Part shown: positions 9,899-20,914 of the stretch, one piece after another
Layout of the letters: each line of letters begins with the position of its first letter
Position numbering within the stretch: the first letter of the stretch is position 1
Assembly: GCF_026151205.1 (NCBI RefSeq)
Contig: NC_087082.1
Span: 13,981,365 to 14,045,364 of the forward strand
Direction of reading: 5' to 3'
DNA from: Bolinopsis microptera
Taxonomy: Eukaryota; Ctenophora; Tentaculata; Lobata; Bolinopsidae
DNA: 64,000 nt
Translations under genes and position numbers: made by a program
Notes under the pieces: generated by a model
What the model saw: only the letters and a program-made list of their open reading frames with translations
The model's database searches: none
What the model was told of the DNA's origin: nothing

Positions 9899-10744
9899 AT
9901 GTCAATTAAATTCAATCCATGGATCAAAGAACAGATGAACATGAAATTGGACTGGTACAGGGGTTTGGAGCCTGTCCTCGCGCTAGACCCATGTTTCTCT
10001 ACCGATCATGTCACAGCCTACCGCACACTCAAAAACAATCACTCCAAGTTACTTTTCGAAAGAAACCCGAGTATCGCAAAACCACCAAAAGAGGACTTTC
10101 TTATTCACAACGGTTTCAAGAAACGAATTCCTCCTCAATCAACACAACCCATCGGGAGTAAAATATTCACACCACACGTCATTACTAAAACTTTGAAATG
10201 TAACTTTAGAGAATATTGGGGGTCCTGTATCAACACTTCTCGGAAATTAGAATTCTATCGTGACCTAAAATCCAAATTTAACAAAGAGTATTACCTAGAT
10301 AGTGTCATTAAATATGCAGACCGTGCTAATATCACAAGACTGCGGATCAGTGCACATCGACTCGAAATTGAACTTGGCCGATATAATCAAACTCCACGTG
10401 ACGAGCGAATATGCTCCTGGTGCAATATAGTCTTAGGTTCTGGTATTATTGAGAATGAAGACCACTTCCTTAACCATTGTGATCTTAACGCTGCATCGAG
10501 GCGAAAAGTCCTAGACAAGATCCAGTCACTCATATCAAATCCAATCAAACCGTCTGCGACATCTTATTCTGTTCACAATGTCATCCCTGGAGCAAACGTC
10601 CTCAAATTCATCAGCAACAACAGTGAAATCATTGAACTTATCACGAACGAAAGTCAAGTCCACCTCACGAGAGTCGTTGCTAGGTTTGCCACTACGTGTT
10701 TTAACAACCGCAAGAAATTTGTTGACTCTCTGGCCAGTACATGA
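9899..10744 (+). pseudogene. 3' end of a non-LTR retrotransposon ORF2
   Basis: A 281-residue open frame matches the C-terminal region downstream of the reverse transcriptase fingers in invertebrate non-LTR elements: TRLRISAHRLEIELGRY, RDERICSWC, then ENEDHFLNHC. Together these form the CxxC...HxxxxC knuckle. The catalytic RT and endonuclease domains are absent and an in-frame TAG lies just upstream of 9899, so the copy is 5'-truncated. It ends TGA at 10742-10744. A 3' UTR follows, with a simple tail of five TTGTATTCC units at 10981-11025. Confidence 0.8.
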
Positions 10745-10980
10745 ACAGTGAACACTGAAAATCAGTGTACCCGCTTTTGTTTCTTTTCGCGCAACGACGA
10801 GTGCAAACTGCAAAGTGACCTGGCTCAAGCATTACAGCATTACCAAGGCGACTGAAAACAAAATATTTTATGTCAAATCTTTATTTTTCACTTTAGTTAA
10901 GTTATATTAATATAATAAATTCAAATCTTATGATATTGTTATTATCTTAACAGTTACTATTGTAGCTCAAGATTTTAAAT

Positions 10981-11025
10981 TTGTATTCCTTGTATTCCTT
11001 GTATTCCTTGTATTCCTTGTATTCC
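10981..11025 (+). repeat. (TTGTATTCC)5 tail of the non-LTR element
   Basis: Five perfect 9-base units end immediately before CATCACTAATTATACG. Short tandem 3' tails are typical of non-LTR elements that lack poly-A. Confidence 0.85.
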
Positions 11026-11231
11026 ATCACTAATTATACGTCACTAATTGGTGACGTGATCTGACCCCTCTTTGGGGGCCGGATCAGTTTCCGGTCCCAA
11101 AGTCTCCCAGTGGGAGGGGGAGGGTGAAGGGAGACGGTCTGACGACAGGAGAGGAGTGTGTAGAGCAGGGGTCTATCGTAACCACTATCTGTGTACCGTC
11201 TGGCTCGTTACTCTGTCCACTTCTGACCTGG

Positions 11232-13012
11232 TCATTTAAAAAAATCACTGTCCACCTCCCTTAAAAAAGCAGGGTTCAAATTGACAAGTTGGGCACACAC
11301 GAATGCGATGTCGCTCAGATAAGGCAACATCTTCGCCACAACTTTGTTCCCCAAAATCTTGTACCGCTTCAGATAGCCAATGGAGCGTTCCACGTGGATG
11401 CGGGCGATGCTGACTTTTCTGCTGGCTGCTACTTCTTCCGGCGTGAACTGAATCTTGAGTGTAACTCCTGAAATTTAATTCGCTATATATTCCGGTTAGT
11501 TAAGAATAAGATTAATCACTCTACACTTACGTGACGTTTCAACACGTTCTCTAGCTGGCTCTAAAACCTTAACCACCCACAATGACCCTAACCCTAACAC
11601 AAACCCGATTTCTAACTTAAGCATATGCTGAAACCTTAACGAGAAAATAAACCAACATCCTTATTATAAGTTCATAGGTCATATCACGTGATCAAGACAG
11701 TTTTTTAGTTTTCACCGTTATCTCGCCAGGGGAGCATCATTTGGGGTTTCGCAATCAGCATTCAAAAATGAAAAATGCTACAATTTAAGTTGGTTTCAAC
11801 TGTTAGTGTTAGGGGCCCTTTCAGAAAAATCTCACATTTCAAGTGTAGCACGCTTGGAACTAACCTTCGGGTAAAATTTCGTGAATGTCAGCTATCACGT
11901 TGTCACCAACAGTCAGCTTCTGCAGTATAGCACTGTCCACTACAATCTCCTTATCGGTTGTGCCACCAGGATAGCAGCGGCTGACGTACGTGATTACCCC
12001 ACTGGGCGCAATTCCTATCGGTAACTTGGCTGTGTGCTGAGCTGGAGAGGGAACAGAAAGATTAAGCAGGGGACATTGTATGAGGTACGAAAGCAGAAGA
12101 GCTGTACTTCACGTTGCAAGTTCATCATTAAATATACACTGATAGGTATGATCGACTGAACTTACACTTATAATGGCTGTAACATTTGGCGCCCGACTCC
12201 ATGTTGGACGGAGCTTCAATTGGGACCTGTGGATTGTAGGAACTTTCAATTGCTACAGCTGCAGTAACAAAATGAACATCAAAAATCTCACCCCTCCGTA
12301 ATTGTACTGCTGTAGAGAACACAAATTCACTGGTCACGTTCAAACTTCAAAGCGAAATGTTGTGTGAACTTATTGAGATGATCTGTTGTGACTATCATAA
12401 TTTTGTCTGGGCTCTGAAGTTGTAGCTGCTCATTTGATTCTGGTAAAGTGGTAATGGACCCACATCATACCTCGGTATAGTCAAGTACGAGTCTAGTGTT
12501 GGGGTGGGAAGCGAAGCATGCGGGCATTGCTTTCTGGCGCTAGTGACGGTAGTTCGTCGCCAACCAGGGTCTTGAACTTGTTGACCATGATATCCAGCCA
12601 GGACCTCCATATCGATGTTATCTGTGATCTCGATACCTGAATTTAGTTTCGATAGGAGAAAAGTTTTGAAACTGTCCTTAGAACAGCTGCATCTATTTTT
12701 TAAAACTCTTTTGAAATGTAATAAGTCGAAAATCAACATGTTAATAGTTCCATTTGAAAGGTCAACTGTTGTTACCAAAACTACCACTGTTGCTACTTAA
12801 AAGCGTACCTGAAAATCGACAGCCAAAATATCATCAGGAAGATTAACCTGCAGTTTCTTCAGCGTGATGAGCAGTTGGTCCTCGTACAGGAGGGTCGAAT
12901 GTTAGTTGCCAGTAACGGCGTAGGTGAGGGAGGTTCGGCTGCGATAAGACCGGAGGAACTTCAGCAAGGCAAGAAATACCTCTCCGTTAGGTAATCCAGT
13001 GTATTGGTGAAC
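11232..13012 (-). pseudogene. Spliced HTH_Tnp_4/DDE_Tnp_4 (PIF/Harbinger, ISL2EU-like) transposase, broken
   Basis: Exons are 13012-12809, 12636-12471, 12226-12166, 12041-11865 and 11467-11232. Exon 1 encodes YTGLPNGEVFLALLKFL and LLYEDQLLITLKKLQVNLPD. Exon 2 continues the HTH (VSRSQITSIWRSWLDIMVNK). The DDE core has the first Asp in LDYTE, then IEAPSNMESGAKCYSHYK, HTAKLPIGIAPSGVITYVS, the second Asp in VIADIH, and Glu in ARIHVERSIGYLKR; the frame ends TGA at 11232. Phases match from exon 2 onward. Two lesions inactivate the copy: an in-frame TAA at 12904-12902, and a frameshift in exon 2 shortly before LDYTE. The block after the second Asp is also shorter than usual. DDE_Tnp_4 enzymes cut and paste short-TIR DNA transposons, so a relative could have moved the MITEs at 5089 and 7681 (inference). 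Any N-terminal exons were not found. Confidence 0.85.
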
Positions 13013-13206
13013 CTGGGTAAATATTTTTTATGCGGTAACGAATGGGGCAACGTTATCTTAGATGGCGTGACGTGAGGAGTAACGAGTGTGGACCAGTTGA
13101 ACACTTAGTGATTTGTTCAAGTCATGAGATTTATTATAGAATAATAATGAAATGTAGGAGTCTGGAAAAGTTCTAAAATCGGGTACAACAGTACGACGCA
13201 ATTACG

Positions 13207-13391
13207 ATGACAAAGAGCACAAACCATTCGCGCAGAATTCTTTATGGTGGCGAATCTGATTCCATCCAGAAGAGAGTTCTTATACTGCTGTTGGTGGGTG
13301 TCGCATACTCTCGAGTCATTCGTAATCCATGCCCTGAAAGAGGTTACAGTTTGAGCGGTGTTTTATATAATGGTATTTATGATGATTGCAG
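13207..13391 (+). CDS. Possible first exon of a secreted protein
   Basis: An ATG-initiated frame carries a hydrophobic stretch (VLILLLVGVAYS) that could act as a signal peptide. A Cys-containing segment, NPCPERGYSLSGVLYNGIYD, follows, ending at a plausible donor (GATTGCAG|GTGTAA). No downstream exon with matching phase was confirmed. The sushi-like exon at 15222 is the nearest candidate, but its phase does not fit directly. Confidence 0.25.
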
Positions 13392-13449
13392 GTGTAACTA
13401 CAAAGGTCCACCGTCCAAGAATGTACGAATATTAAAACTGTTATGAGCA

Positions 13450-15110
13450 ATCAACTAACGCGGGGTATGTGAGCTTGACCGATTCAAGGGCTCTTTTTGG
13501 AATTCTTCGTCTTCCAAACGTAGCACATCCAGGAATGGAACATTTCATGTTAATCTTGTCAATGAAAAAGTTAGTATATAAAGCTTGTCAGTTGTAACTC
13601 TTGCAACAAGTTGACATAGAATCAAAAAAGCTGTTACAATTGAAACAACTAGGCAGTTCGGCAAATTTTAAAAATGATCTGGCATCTAGATTTTCCTTAT
13701 TAGCAAATGTATTCGAATAAAGTTTGAGACAGATATTCAATATTATTTATATTCACAGCCATCTCCAAATTAAGAACTAACAGCTTGTGTACAGTAAATT
13801 TAATTAGATATGCAGCTGAATTGTAACAGGGTGTCCGAATCTGAAACGTCGATTCCTGATTCACTCAGTCCGAGTTGAAAAATCACGAGATCACTTTAAA
13901 CTGTTGGGAAGGTTACAAAACTGTATAAGGTGTTTTTTGCACTGTTACCAGCATACATGTGCGGCGATAAGATGTTCACGAAAAAAAATTTAGGCTATGT
14001 ATTTACCCATCACAATTGAACAAGTTTTTCAATCCGTGCTTTGAAGCCATCATGTGGTTCTTGTAGCTTCTGTTTCTGACAAATTGTACAGGGGTCTCGC
14101 ACGTTATGCACCAAAACGGCATATTTAGATTCTAAGACTAAGAGGAAATTAAATTCACGTCGCTACATGCACAGCTAATTTTTAAGCACGGACACAGTAA
14201 TCATGTGGTAGCATGGATTCAAACAGACAAGCAGTGTTATTTGCAGTAGCACCAGTTAACGATAGATTACGTTTTCAGTTTGTGGGCCTAAATGTAAAGG
14301 ACCGTCAATGTGGCCCAAAATACGATACGAATATGTACGGTACCAGCTAAAATATCTGCCAGTTACATTCAGTACGAGTAGATTTTGAATAGAAATTTTA
14401 ATAGCGTACAGCAATGCTCTAACCCATGATCCGAAATAAAATGCAGCTGGTAAACGAACTAAAGAGGGGTACACTGAACCATTTCAACAGCGCACCTATT
14501 ACCCGTTATCGATTTTATCAATACTTCCGTGTTATCTCATCTAAAATAAACACCCACACACAAAATGAATTCCATTGACTTTGAGGGCAAGTGCAACATT
14601 TAAAGTTACACAAACTCTTATTACAATTGTGAGAATGATTCCAAGTTTACATATTTAAAACGGCAATTACTAATTACACAGCACAAATTGAAATTTTGAG
14701 TGTCTAACCTGGTAAAAATGAACTGCGCCATGTTGAACTAGTACTTCAACTCTGTCAGGTATAACCATGCTTGTCCTCCTGTACACCGCAAGTGCCTCCT
14801 CCTGGAACATACAGTTCTTGTCAGTGAAGTCGTGTCCTAGATTCTGTTTTCAAACACTTACTGTCTAAGTTAAGCAAAGGAGCACTCATGGATATATGCA
14901 TTATTCCTTTGCTTCCAGTTGGTCTAAACTTAAATTTATCACAGTTCATCATTTGAAATCTCACTCAGTTCATAATCGCGACCTCATATTACAGTTAATG
15001 TTTTTAATAATACTAATCTCCGCAATTGAACAATTAAACCGACACATACTATAACTAAACAGTACTATAACTGAATGTTCCGTTCATGATTGAACGGTTA
15101 GCATCACAGT
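13450..15110. other. Non-coding interval
   Basis: AT-rich sequence without tandem repeats. A minus-strand stretch at 14845-14709 (residues CMFQEEALAVYRR) has possible splice sites but no recognisable domain. I see no other gene. Confidence 0.4.
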
Positions 15111-15221
15111 CAGTTGGAGGAGCGACCAACACACTACCAAGATCGGTTGTTTATCTTAAACCCAGCCCCCCCCCCCCCCCCCCCCCCCCAGAGCCGTGAT
15201 TTGACCTGGAAAAAAGTACAG

Positions 15222-15342
15222 ACAATTCAGGAGATATACTTGACTTGTCGACCTGATTTCATCAACAAGGGAGGCAACAAGGCAACTTGTCAGAACGGTG
15301 TTGTAGTCCCAGCAAACCAATCTCCAGATTGCTTTATAATCA
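15222..15342 (+). CDS. Possible sushi/CCP-domain exon
   Basis: Flanked by AG (15220-15221) and GTAAGC (15343), this 121-base segment encodes IYLTCRPDFINKGGNKATC followed by QNGVVVPANQSPDC. The Cys spacing and the Gly residues match the second half of a sushi domain, though the usual Trp after NG is Val here. The first half should be on another exon. A downstream open segment with splice sites at both ends (16009-16110, residues ADWWCQQTNLKYVPE) does not join in phase. Treat this as an exon candidate only. Confidence 0.35.
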
Positions 15343-16615
15343 GTAAGCTACAAAATTGATCGGTAATCGGTATATCATCCAAAGCTAGAGTCTATGTATG
15401 AGCTCTTTATCTCGCTGTATATCCCACAACTCATCTAGATTAGTATTTAACAAATCATACCCCTAACTTAACCCCCAGCCCCCGGCCTCCCCCTGAGCTG
15501 TAATCATTTTTAACTCAGATATCTTTAGTCTCCTTATAGCCAGTAAAACTAAAATGAACTGTGAAATTAATAATCAAATATTTAAACAAAAACCCATATA
15601 TTTGGGTAGATTATATCGTTACATGGAGTGAGAGTGGAATGAATCTGAACTTAACAAGATCAAAAATAGATCACACAAACTCAAAGCAAGCATTTATAGA
15701 ACACGTGGTCTTTACCAGGGGTTATCGTTAAAAACGCTCTTAATTTATTGCACAAAGTTCGAATTATGTCGAGTAAAATACCTAAAAATCACCCTGCTAT
15801 GAGTGCTAGTAGTATTATCTAAATCAATTTGCAGATCAGAGCTATTAGAATCAACCGATGGGATTCTAATTATGAAATGAAATTAAATATTTACAGTAAT
15901 TATATATTGTGTGGTATTAAACATTGAGTGGTATACTACGGCCCAGTCCCCTGGTCCCCAATCAATTAGAGGTGGACACTGATAACAAGGGTTTCTTTAC
16001 TGTTACAGTTATCTACAAACAGGGAAAGAGGAAAACATTATTCGTAATGATTTGGAGAGTGTTTCCGCTGATTGGTGGTGTCAACAAACTAACTTGAAAT
16101 ACGTTCCTGAGTAAGTTTAATACTAACTTACTAGTTAGTAAGAATAGCTACGAAGTGATGCAACGGATCTATCCAACTTGAATTATAATAAGTTTCATGA
16201 GTAAGAAACATAATGAATGTCTCTGATGAATATCTCAAATATTAAACGTATATTACAGTTGAGTAGATCTTGATAGAGGCCATATTATTTCTATTCTGCA
16301 GGCTATTATAGGTTGCCAATGGAAGGCGAATAACGTACGATGATCGATCTGTTGTAGCTATTAAAAAAAGTGATATCAGTTTAACGATGCGTAATGCTAC
16401 GATCACGAGACACTGTCCATCCAAGGACAATATATCTGGGCAAGCCGTTTCAATAATGCATTAAGTGTGATGTGTTCACTGTTCACAGTTCAATTAACTG
16501 TACTTCTATAAATTGCCATGATCGAATAAATCCAAAGTTTCAAAAATGAAAAATATCTACCTACACCGCCTCGGTGATATTCTTCTTGTTTTGGTCAGGA
16601 CTCAGATTTCCCTAC
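15343..16615. other. Mostly non-coding interval
   Basis: AT-rich. Apart from the unconfirmed exon candidate at 16009-16110, no gene, tandem repeat or mobile element is apparent. Confidence 0.4.
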
Positions 16616-16620
16616 TACAG

Positions 16621-17294
16621 TGGGGTGACATATGTTTTCGTCACTTCTGAATGCGCGCATTTTAGCGCGCGAGTTTGCGTGCACGTCAAGTGATATTGTT
16701 AGCAGTGAGTGTAATCACGAGTCTGGAGAATTTGTCTAGTACAAGGCCCAGACCCTTTGGCGTATCTGTAGTAAATTTTGTGGCGATGTAATATCTATGA
16801 CACCACTAAAAATTGAGGAATAGGGAAGTGTTCACAATATCCAACTTAGCATGGTAAACTTATGCTATCTCTGGCTGAAGATTAACAACTCTACGTAACA
16901 GTATTTATTTTAATCAACTGAGAAACATTTGGTCTTGTTACCTTATCAATTTTATCGAAATCGAACGATGCAGTACAAAGATATTCCGTTTTAAAATTCA
17001 TGGTAATATTGAAGTAGAGAAAAGTTCGTCGCTTGCTATTAAAACATGTGCTCCTTCATAAATAGTATCATTATCGTGATCAAACCCCTTATTTATGGGC
17101 CTGCCAGTCTCTTCTGAAGCACGAATGAACTTAATTTCTACTGTCCGAGAAAAGTTCAGAATTTTCTCTAAACACCCATTTTTGAATTTTGTAAATCGGT
17201 GGTCCGGAAGCGGAGTTATGGTTCAATGAAAATTGTTAGTTTAACGCTGTTTGTATTGTCATTATCAGAAGTGACGAAAACATATGTCACCCCA
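16621..17294. mobile_element. 674-bp non-autonomous DNA element with 30-bp TIRs
   Basis: The left end TGGGGTGACATATGTTTTCG continues TCACTTCTGA, and its exact complement closes the element at 17265-17294. The interior has no ORF of note. No clear target duplication is visible, so the superfamily is unassigned. Confidence 0.85.
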
Positions 17295-17574
17295 TGCTGT
17301 ATACAATATGTTAAGTTAGCGGAAATATCAACAATGTAACCGAGTTAAGATATAAACTTGAAGAGATGCTAGCAATTACTGAAGTTACAGCGGCTTCAGT
17401 AATCAATAGTATTTGCACGGTCAACATGGTCATATCAATATTTAAAGAAAAACAAAATACGCTGTCTGCCGTTGGGAACTTGGTAATGGAGTAAAAGCGG
17501 GACGCGGGCGGTGGGACGCGCTACTTTCAATGGTTCAGTCACGTGACATGGATTATATAGCGGAGCCGCGCAGT

Positions 17575-17868
17575 GCCCACGTGTGAATCAAGCGCTATTA
17601 TCTCAGATCGACAACCGTACTTCTTTCCAGAACATTCTACAGAAAATGACACACGAGAAGAGGACCAAAACTATTATGGAACAAAGTGCCTGATAGTATT
17701 AAAACTGAAGCTACTTTTGAGTCGTTTAAAGTTAGTTTGTCCAAGTTTATTGCTTCGATACCGGACAACCCTCCGACTTCCGGTTATAGCTGCAGCTGGT
17801 CTAATTCCCTGGTAGACTACTCGCCATCGAGGTGGTCAGAAATCTGGCCCTTCCTGCTACGAGGATAA
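17575..17868 (+). pseudogene. LINE ORF2 C-terminal fragment, frameshifted
   Basis: Two frames combine to give RQPYFFPEHST..., then PDSIKTEATFESFKVSLSKF, then a Trp-rich end and TAA at 17866-17868. The (L)P-x-x-I-K...FESFK-x-x-L pattern is the usual C-terminus of CR1/L2/Jockey-like reverse transcriptase ORFs. A short ACCAAAGTA-type tail follows. The giant inverted repeat begins inside this fragment at 17824. Confidence 0.7.
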
Positions 17869-17984
17869 ACACAACCAAAGTAACCAAAGTAAGTAAGAAG
17901 AAGATCTTGAATCAATAGAAAATATTGTTATCAAATTCAATATGGTCAATACGAAGAATTTCATGTAAAATATTGGCACTATCC

Positions 17985-18345
17985 GTCGCGGAGTAGAGTC
18001 CGCGGCGGAGCCGCCGGACTCCGAGCGGACTCCGAGCGGACTCCGAGCGGACTCCGGCGGTGCTCCGCCAAAATGTATTTACACTGGACTCGAGTACATT
18101 TTGGCGGACTCCGAGCGGAGCCGAGCGGACTCCGAGCGGACTTTAAAGTCCGCCGCGGACTCCGAGCGGCTCCGCGGCGGCTCGGCGGAGTGTCCGCCGC
18201 GGACTAAGCCACTAGGCGGACTCCGGTCCGCCGCGGACTCCGGCGGAGTGCTTGGCGGACTCCGCCGGACCTCTCCGCCAAACTTGAATCCGGCGGAGTC
18301 CGGCGGAGCTTGGACTCCGCTCGGAGTCCGCCGGACTCCAACATA
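17985..18345. repeat. GC-rich block of nested palindromes, left arm
   Basis: Built almost entirely from GCGGACTCCGA, GTCCGCGGCGGAC and TCCGCCGGA variants. Many are themselves self-complementary, so either strand could fold into many small hairpins. The right-arm counterpart is 20188-20575. Confidence 0.85.
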
Positions 18346-19034
18346 ACAGAGTCCACTGACTTCCGACTTCCGACTTCCGACCCTCGGCTAAATTTGTCAC
18401 GTGACATACAACATAGCCAATAGCATTTTACGATATTGTGGTCAGATGAAAAGGTCGCTAGTGATAAACCTTAACCATTACCCTCACAATGTCAATAGTG
18501 TACAACTCTAGTCCTAACTTTGACCCTATAATGTATAAACGTTGACCCTAACCCTCCACCAAACCGTCCGCAGCGAAATATCAATGTCATTGACTGGTCA
18601 CGTGACCAAAACAATTTTTGTCATATTATCTCATATAGGGAAGCGTTTTTAGTTTTACCCTACACGTTGCATGTGGCGTCATTCGGCCGGATCCCAGCAA
18701 GCAAAAATACGTCGACCATCACAGGACGACGCCAGCACTCTCTACTATACGCTCGTCGAGCTCCGATCGTCCTGTGACGAAGTAAGGACGAAGCCTGAGG
18801 TCCTCAGTACAGGTAACATCGACCACCGATTGAAAATTCAGAAATTTTTTGACATAAAGGTCAAATGTAAAACTAAAATCTTGATGTTAATTGATTGACG
18901 ACGCGACGTCAATTTTTGAGCACAGCGCGAGCGCATGCGGAAAAGGACCGCGTAGCTAGTCAAGATGTTGATAAATATTTGGCTTGTGGCGCGATGTGTT
19001 GCTCTAAGTCTAACTATAGCCCTCTCGCTTGCAG

Positions 19035-19108
19035 TTACTGGGCCGCGCTCAGCCTGTCATTCCACCTAATCTCTATTAACAACATTAAAGCCTGGGGTCC
19101 TCAGGTAA
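19035..19108 (+). repeat. Dispersed TTAC...GTAA element, copy 1
   Basis: Starts TTACTGGGCCGCGCTCAGCC and ends GGGGTCCTCAGGTAA. Other copies lie at 19121-19197, 28217-28303 and 30177-30259. The ends are conserved and the middle varies, as in a short non-autonomous element. The ends are weakly complementary (TTAC-TGGG against TTACCTGAGG). Confidence 0.75.
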
Positions 19109-19120
19109 GCTTGCAGTAGC

Positions 19121-19197
19121 TTACTGGGCCGCGCTCAGCCTGTCATTCCGCCAAATCATTATGTTAATGAACATAATAGCCTGGGGTCCTCAGGTAA
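19121..19197 (+). repeat. Dispersed TTAC...GTAA element, copy 2
   Basis: Same orientation as copy 1 and 12 bases after it, with a different AT-rich centre. It is followed by a segment (TGCAGTAGCGCGCGACCGCC) also found at about 30098. Confidence 0.75.
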
Positions 19198-20914
19198 GCA
19201 GTAGCGCGCGACCGCCGGAGGCGGAAATGACCTGGTTAGCTAGGTAAACGCGATGTACCTTGTAGGATGAAATCCTACTAGCTGACGCCACTCGTCGACG
19301 TGCGACGAGCAACGAGAAAAATTGCGTGGCGCATCGGGTGGCACATCTTAACGGGTGATACGCGTATAAATTTCGATCGCTGACGTACAGCGAGCAGCAC
19401 AACTGCGAGTGGCGTCAGCTAGTAGGATTTCATGCAAGGCACATCGCGTTCATCTAGCTAACCAGGTGCTTTCGCGCCGCTGCGGGCGCGCTTGTTCCAC
19501 AAGTCATTTCCGGCGGTTGCACGCTACTGCAAGCGAAAGGACTATACTTAGAGCAACACATCGCGCCACAAGCCAAATATTTATCAACATCTTGACTAGC
19601 TACGCGGTCCTTTTTTGACGGATGTTACTCGTCTAAATTTCTTCGAAGTAGCGCGCGCCGCTTTCTTCTCGAAATGCCCGACGGCACGAGCTACGAAGTA
19701 GCGCGCGCCGGGCCAGATCATTAACAATGGTCAAGATGTTACCTGAGGACCTCAGGCTTCGTCCTTACTTCGTCACAGGACGATCGGAGCTCGAAGAGCG
19801 TAGAGAGTGCTGGCTGGCGTCGTCCTGTGATGGTCGACGTATTTTTGCTTGCTGGGATCCGGCCGAATGACGCCACATGCAACGTGTAGGGTAAAACTAA
19901 AAACGCTTCCCTATATGAGATAATATGACAAAAATTGTTTTGGTCACGTGACCAGTCAATGACATTGATATTTCGCTGCGGACGGTTTGGTGGAGGGTTA
20001 GGGTCAACGTTTATACATTATAGGGTCAAAGTTAGGACTAGAGTTGTACACTATGACTATTGACATTGTGAGGGTTAAGGTTTATCACTAGCGACCTTTT
20101 CATCTGACCACAATATTGCAAAATGCTATGTTGTATGTCACGTGACAAATTTAGCCGAGGGTCGGAAGTCGGAGGTCGGAAGTCAGTGGACTCTGTTGGA
20201 GTCCGGAGGACTCCGAGCGGAGTCCGCCGAGTTGGCGGACTCCGCCAAGCTCCGCCGGACTCCGCCGGATTCAAGTCTGGCGGAGAGGTCCGGCGGAGTC
20301 CGCCAAGCACTCCGCCGGAGTCCGCGGCGGACCGGAGTCCGCCTAGTGGCTTAGTCCGCGGCGGACACTCCGCCGAGCCGCCGCGGAGCCGCTCGGAGTC
20401 CGCGGCGGACTTTAAAGTCCGCTCGGAGTCCGCTCGGCTCCGCTCGGAGTCCGCCAAAATGTACTCGAGTCCAGTGTAAATACAAAATACATTTTGGCGG
20501 AGCACCGCCGGAGTCCGCTCGGAGTCCGCTCGGAGTCCGGCGGCTCCGCCGCGGACTCTACTCCGCGACGGATAGTGCCAATATTTTACATGAAATTCTT
20601 CGTATTGACCATATTGAATTTGATAACAATATTTTCTATTGATTCAAGATCTTCTTCTTACTTACTTTGGTTACTTTGGTTGTGTTTATCCTCGTAGCAG
20701 GAAGGGCCAGATTTCTGACCACCTCGATGGTGGTCTCCAAATATCTCTGATATTTGGATACGAAACATGTATCAAGAAAGGATCGTAGTTTAAGTTAGGG
20801 CAAAAGTAATAAACCCTGTTATGTGAATAAATTCGTAACAAAAGTTTATCTACAGGAATGCGTTGTCCATAGTACCAGGAACCATAAAAAACCCGTCTTG
20901 CCTAAATGTTTCAG

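Larger units (their letters stand above)
17824..20730. mobile_element. Giant (2.9-kb) foldback / inverted repeat
   Basis: The left arm (17824-about 19035) is mirrored by the right arm (about 19527-20730) as a near-perfect reverse complement, with small indels. The loop is about 490 bases and holds a second, smaller inverted repeat (about 19263-19293 against 19405-19438). The outer 45 bases of each arm are the end of a LINE ORF2. Inward come a GC-rich palindromic block, a CACGTG-flanked segment and a hairpin-bearing segment with TCGTCCTGTGACGA-type motifs. Open frames in the arms (for example 18101-18346 and 20505-20038) are mirror copies of low-complexity sequence and are not genes. No target duplication was identified. 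Confidence 0.85.

Noticed and set aside
18101-20505. Arg/Ser/Glu-rich ORFs (ADSERSRADSERTLKSAADS type) on both strands
   Set aside because: Mirror images produced by the inverted repeat and its GC-rich decamers.
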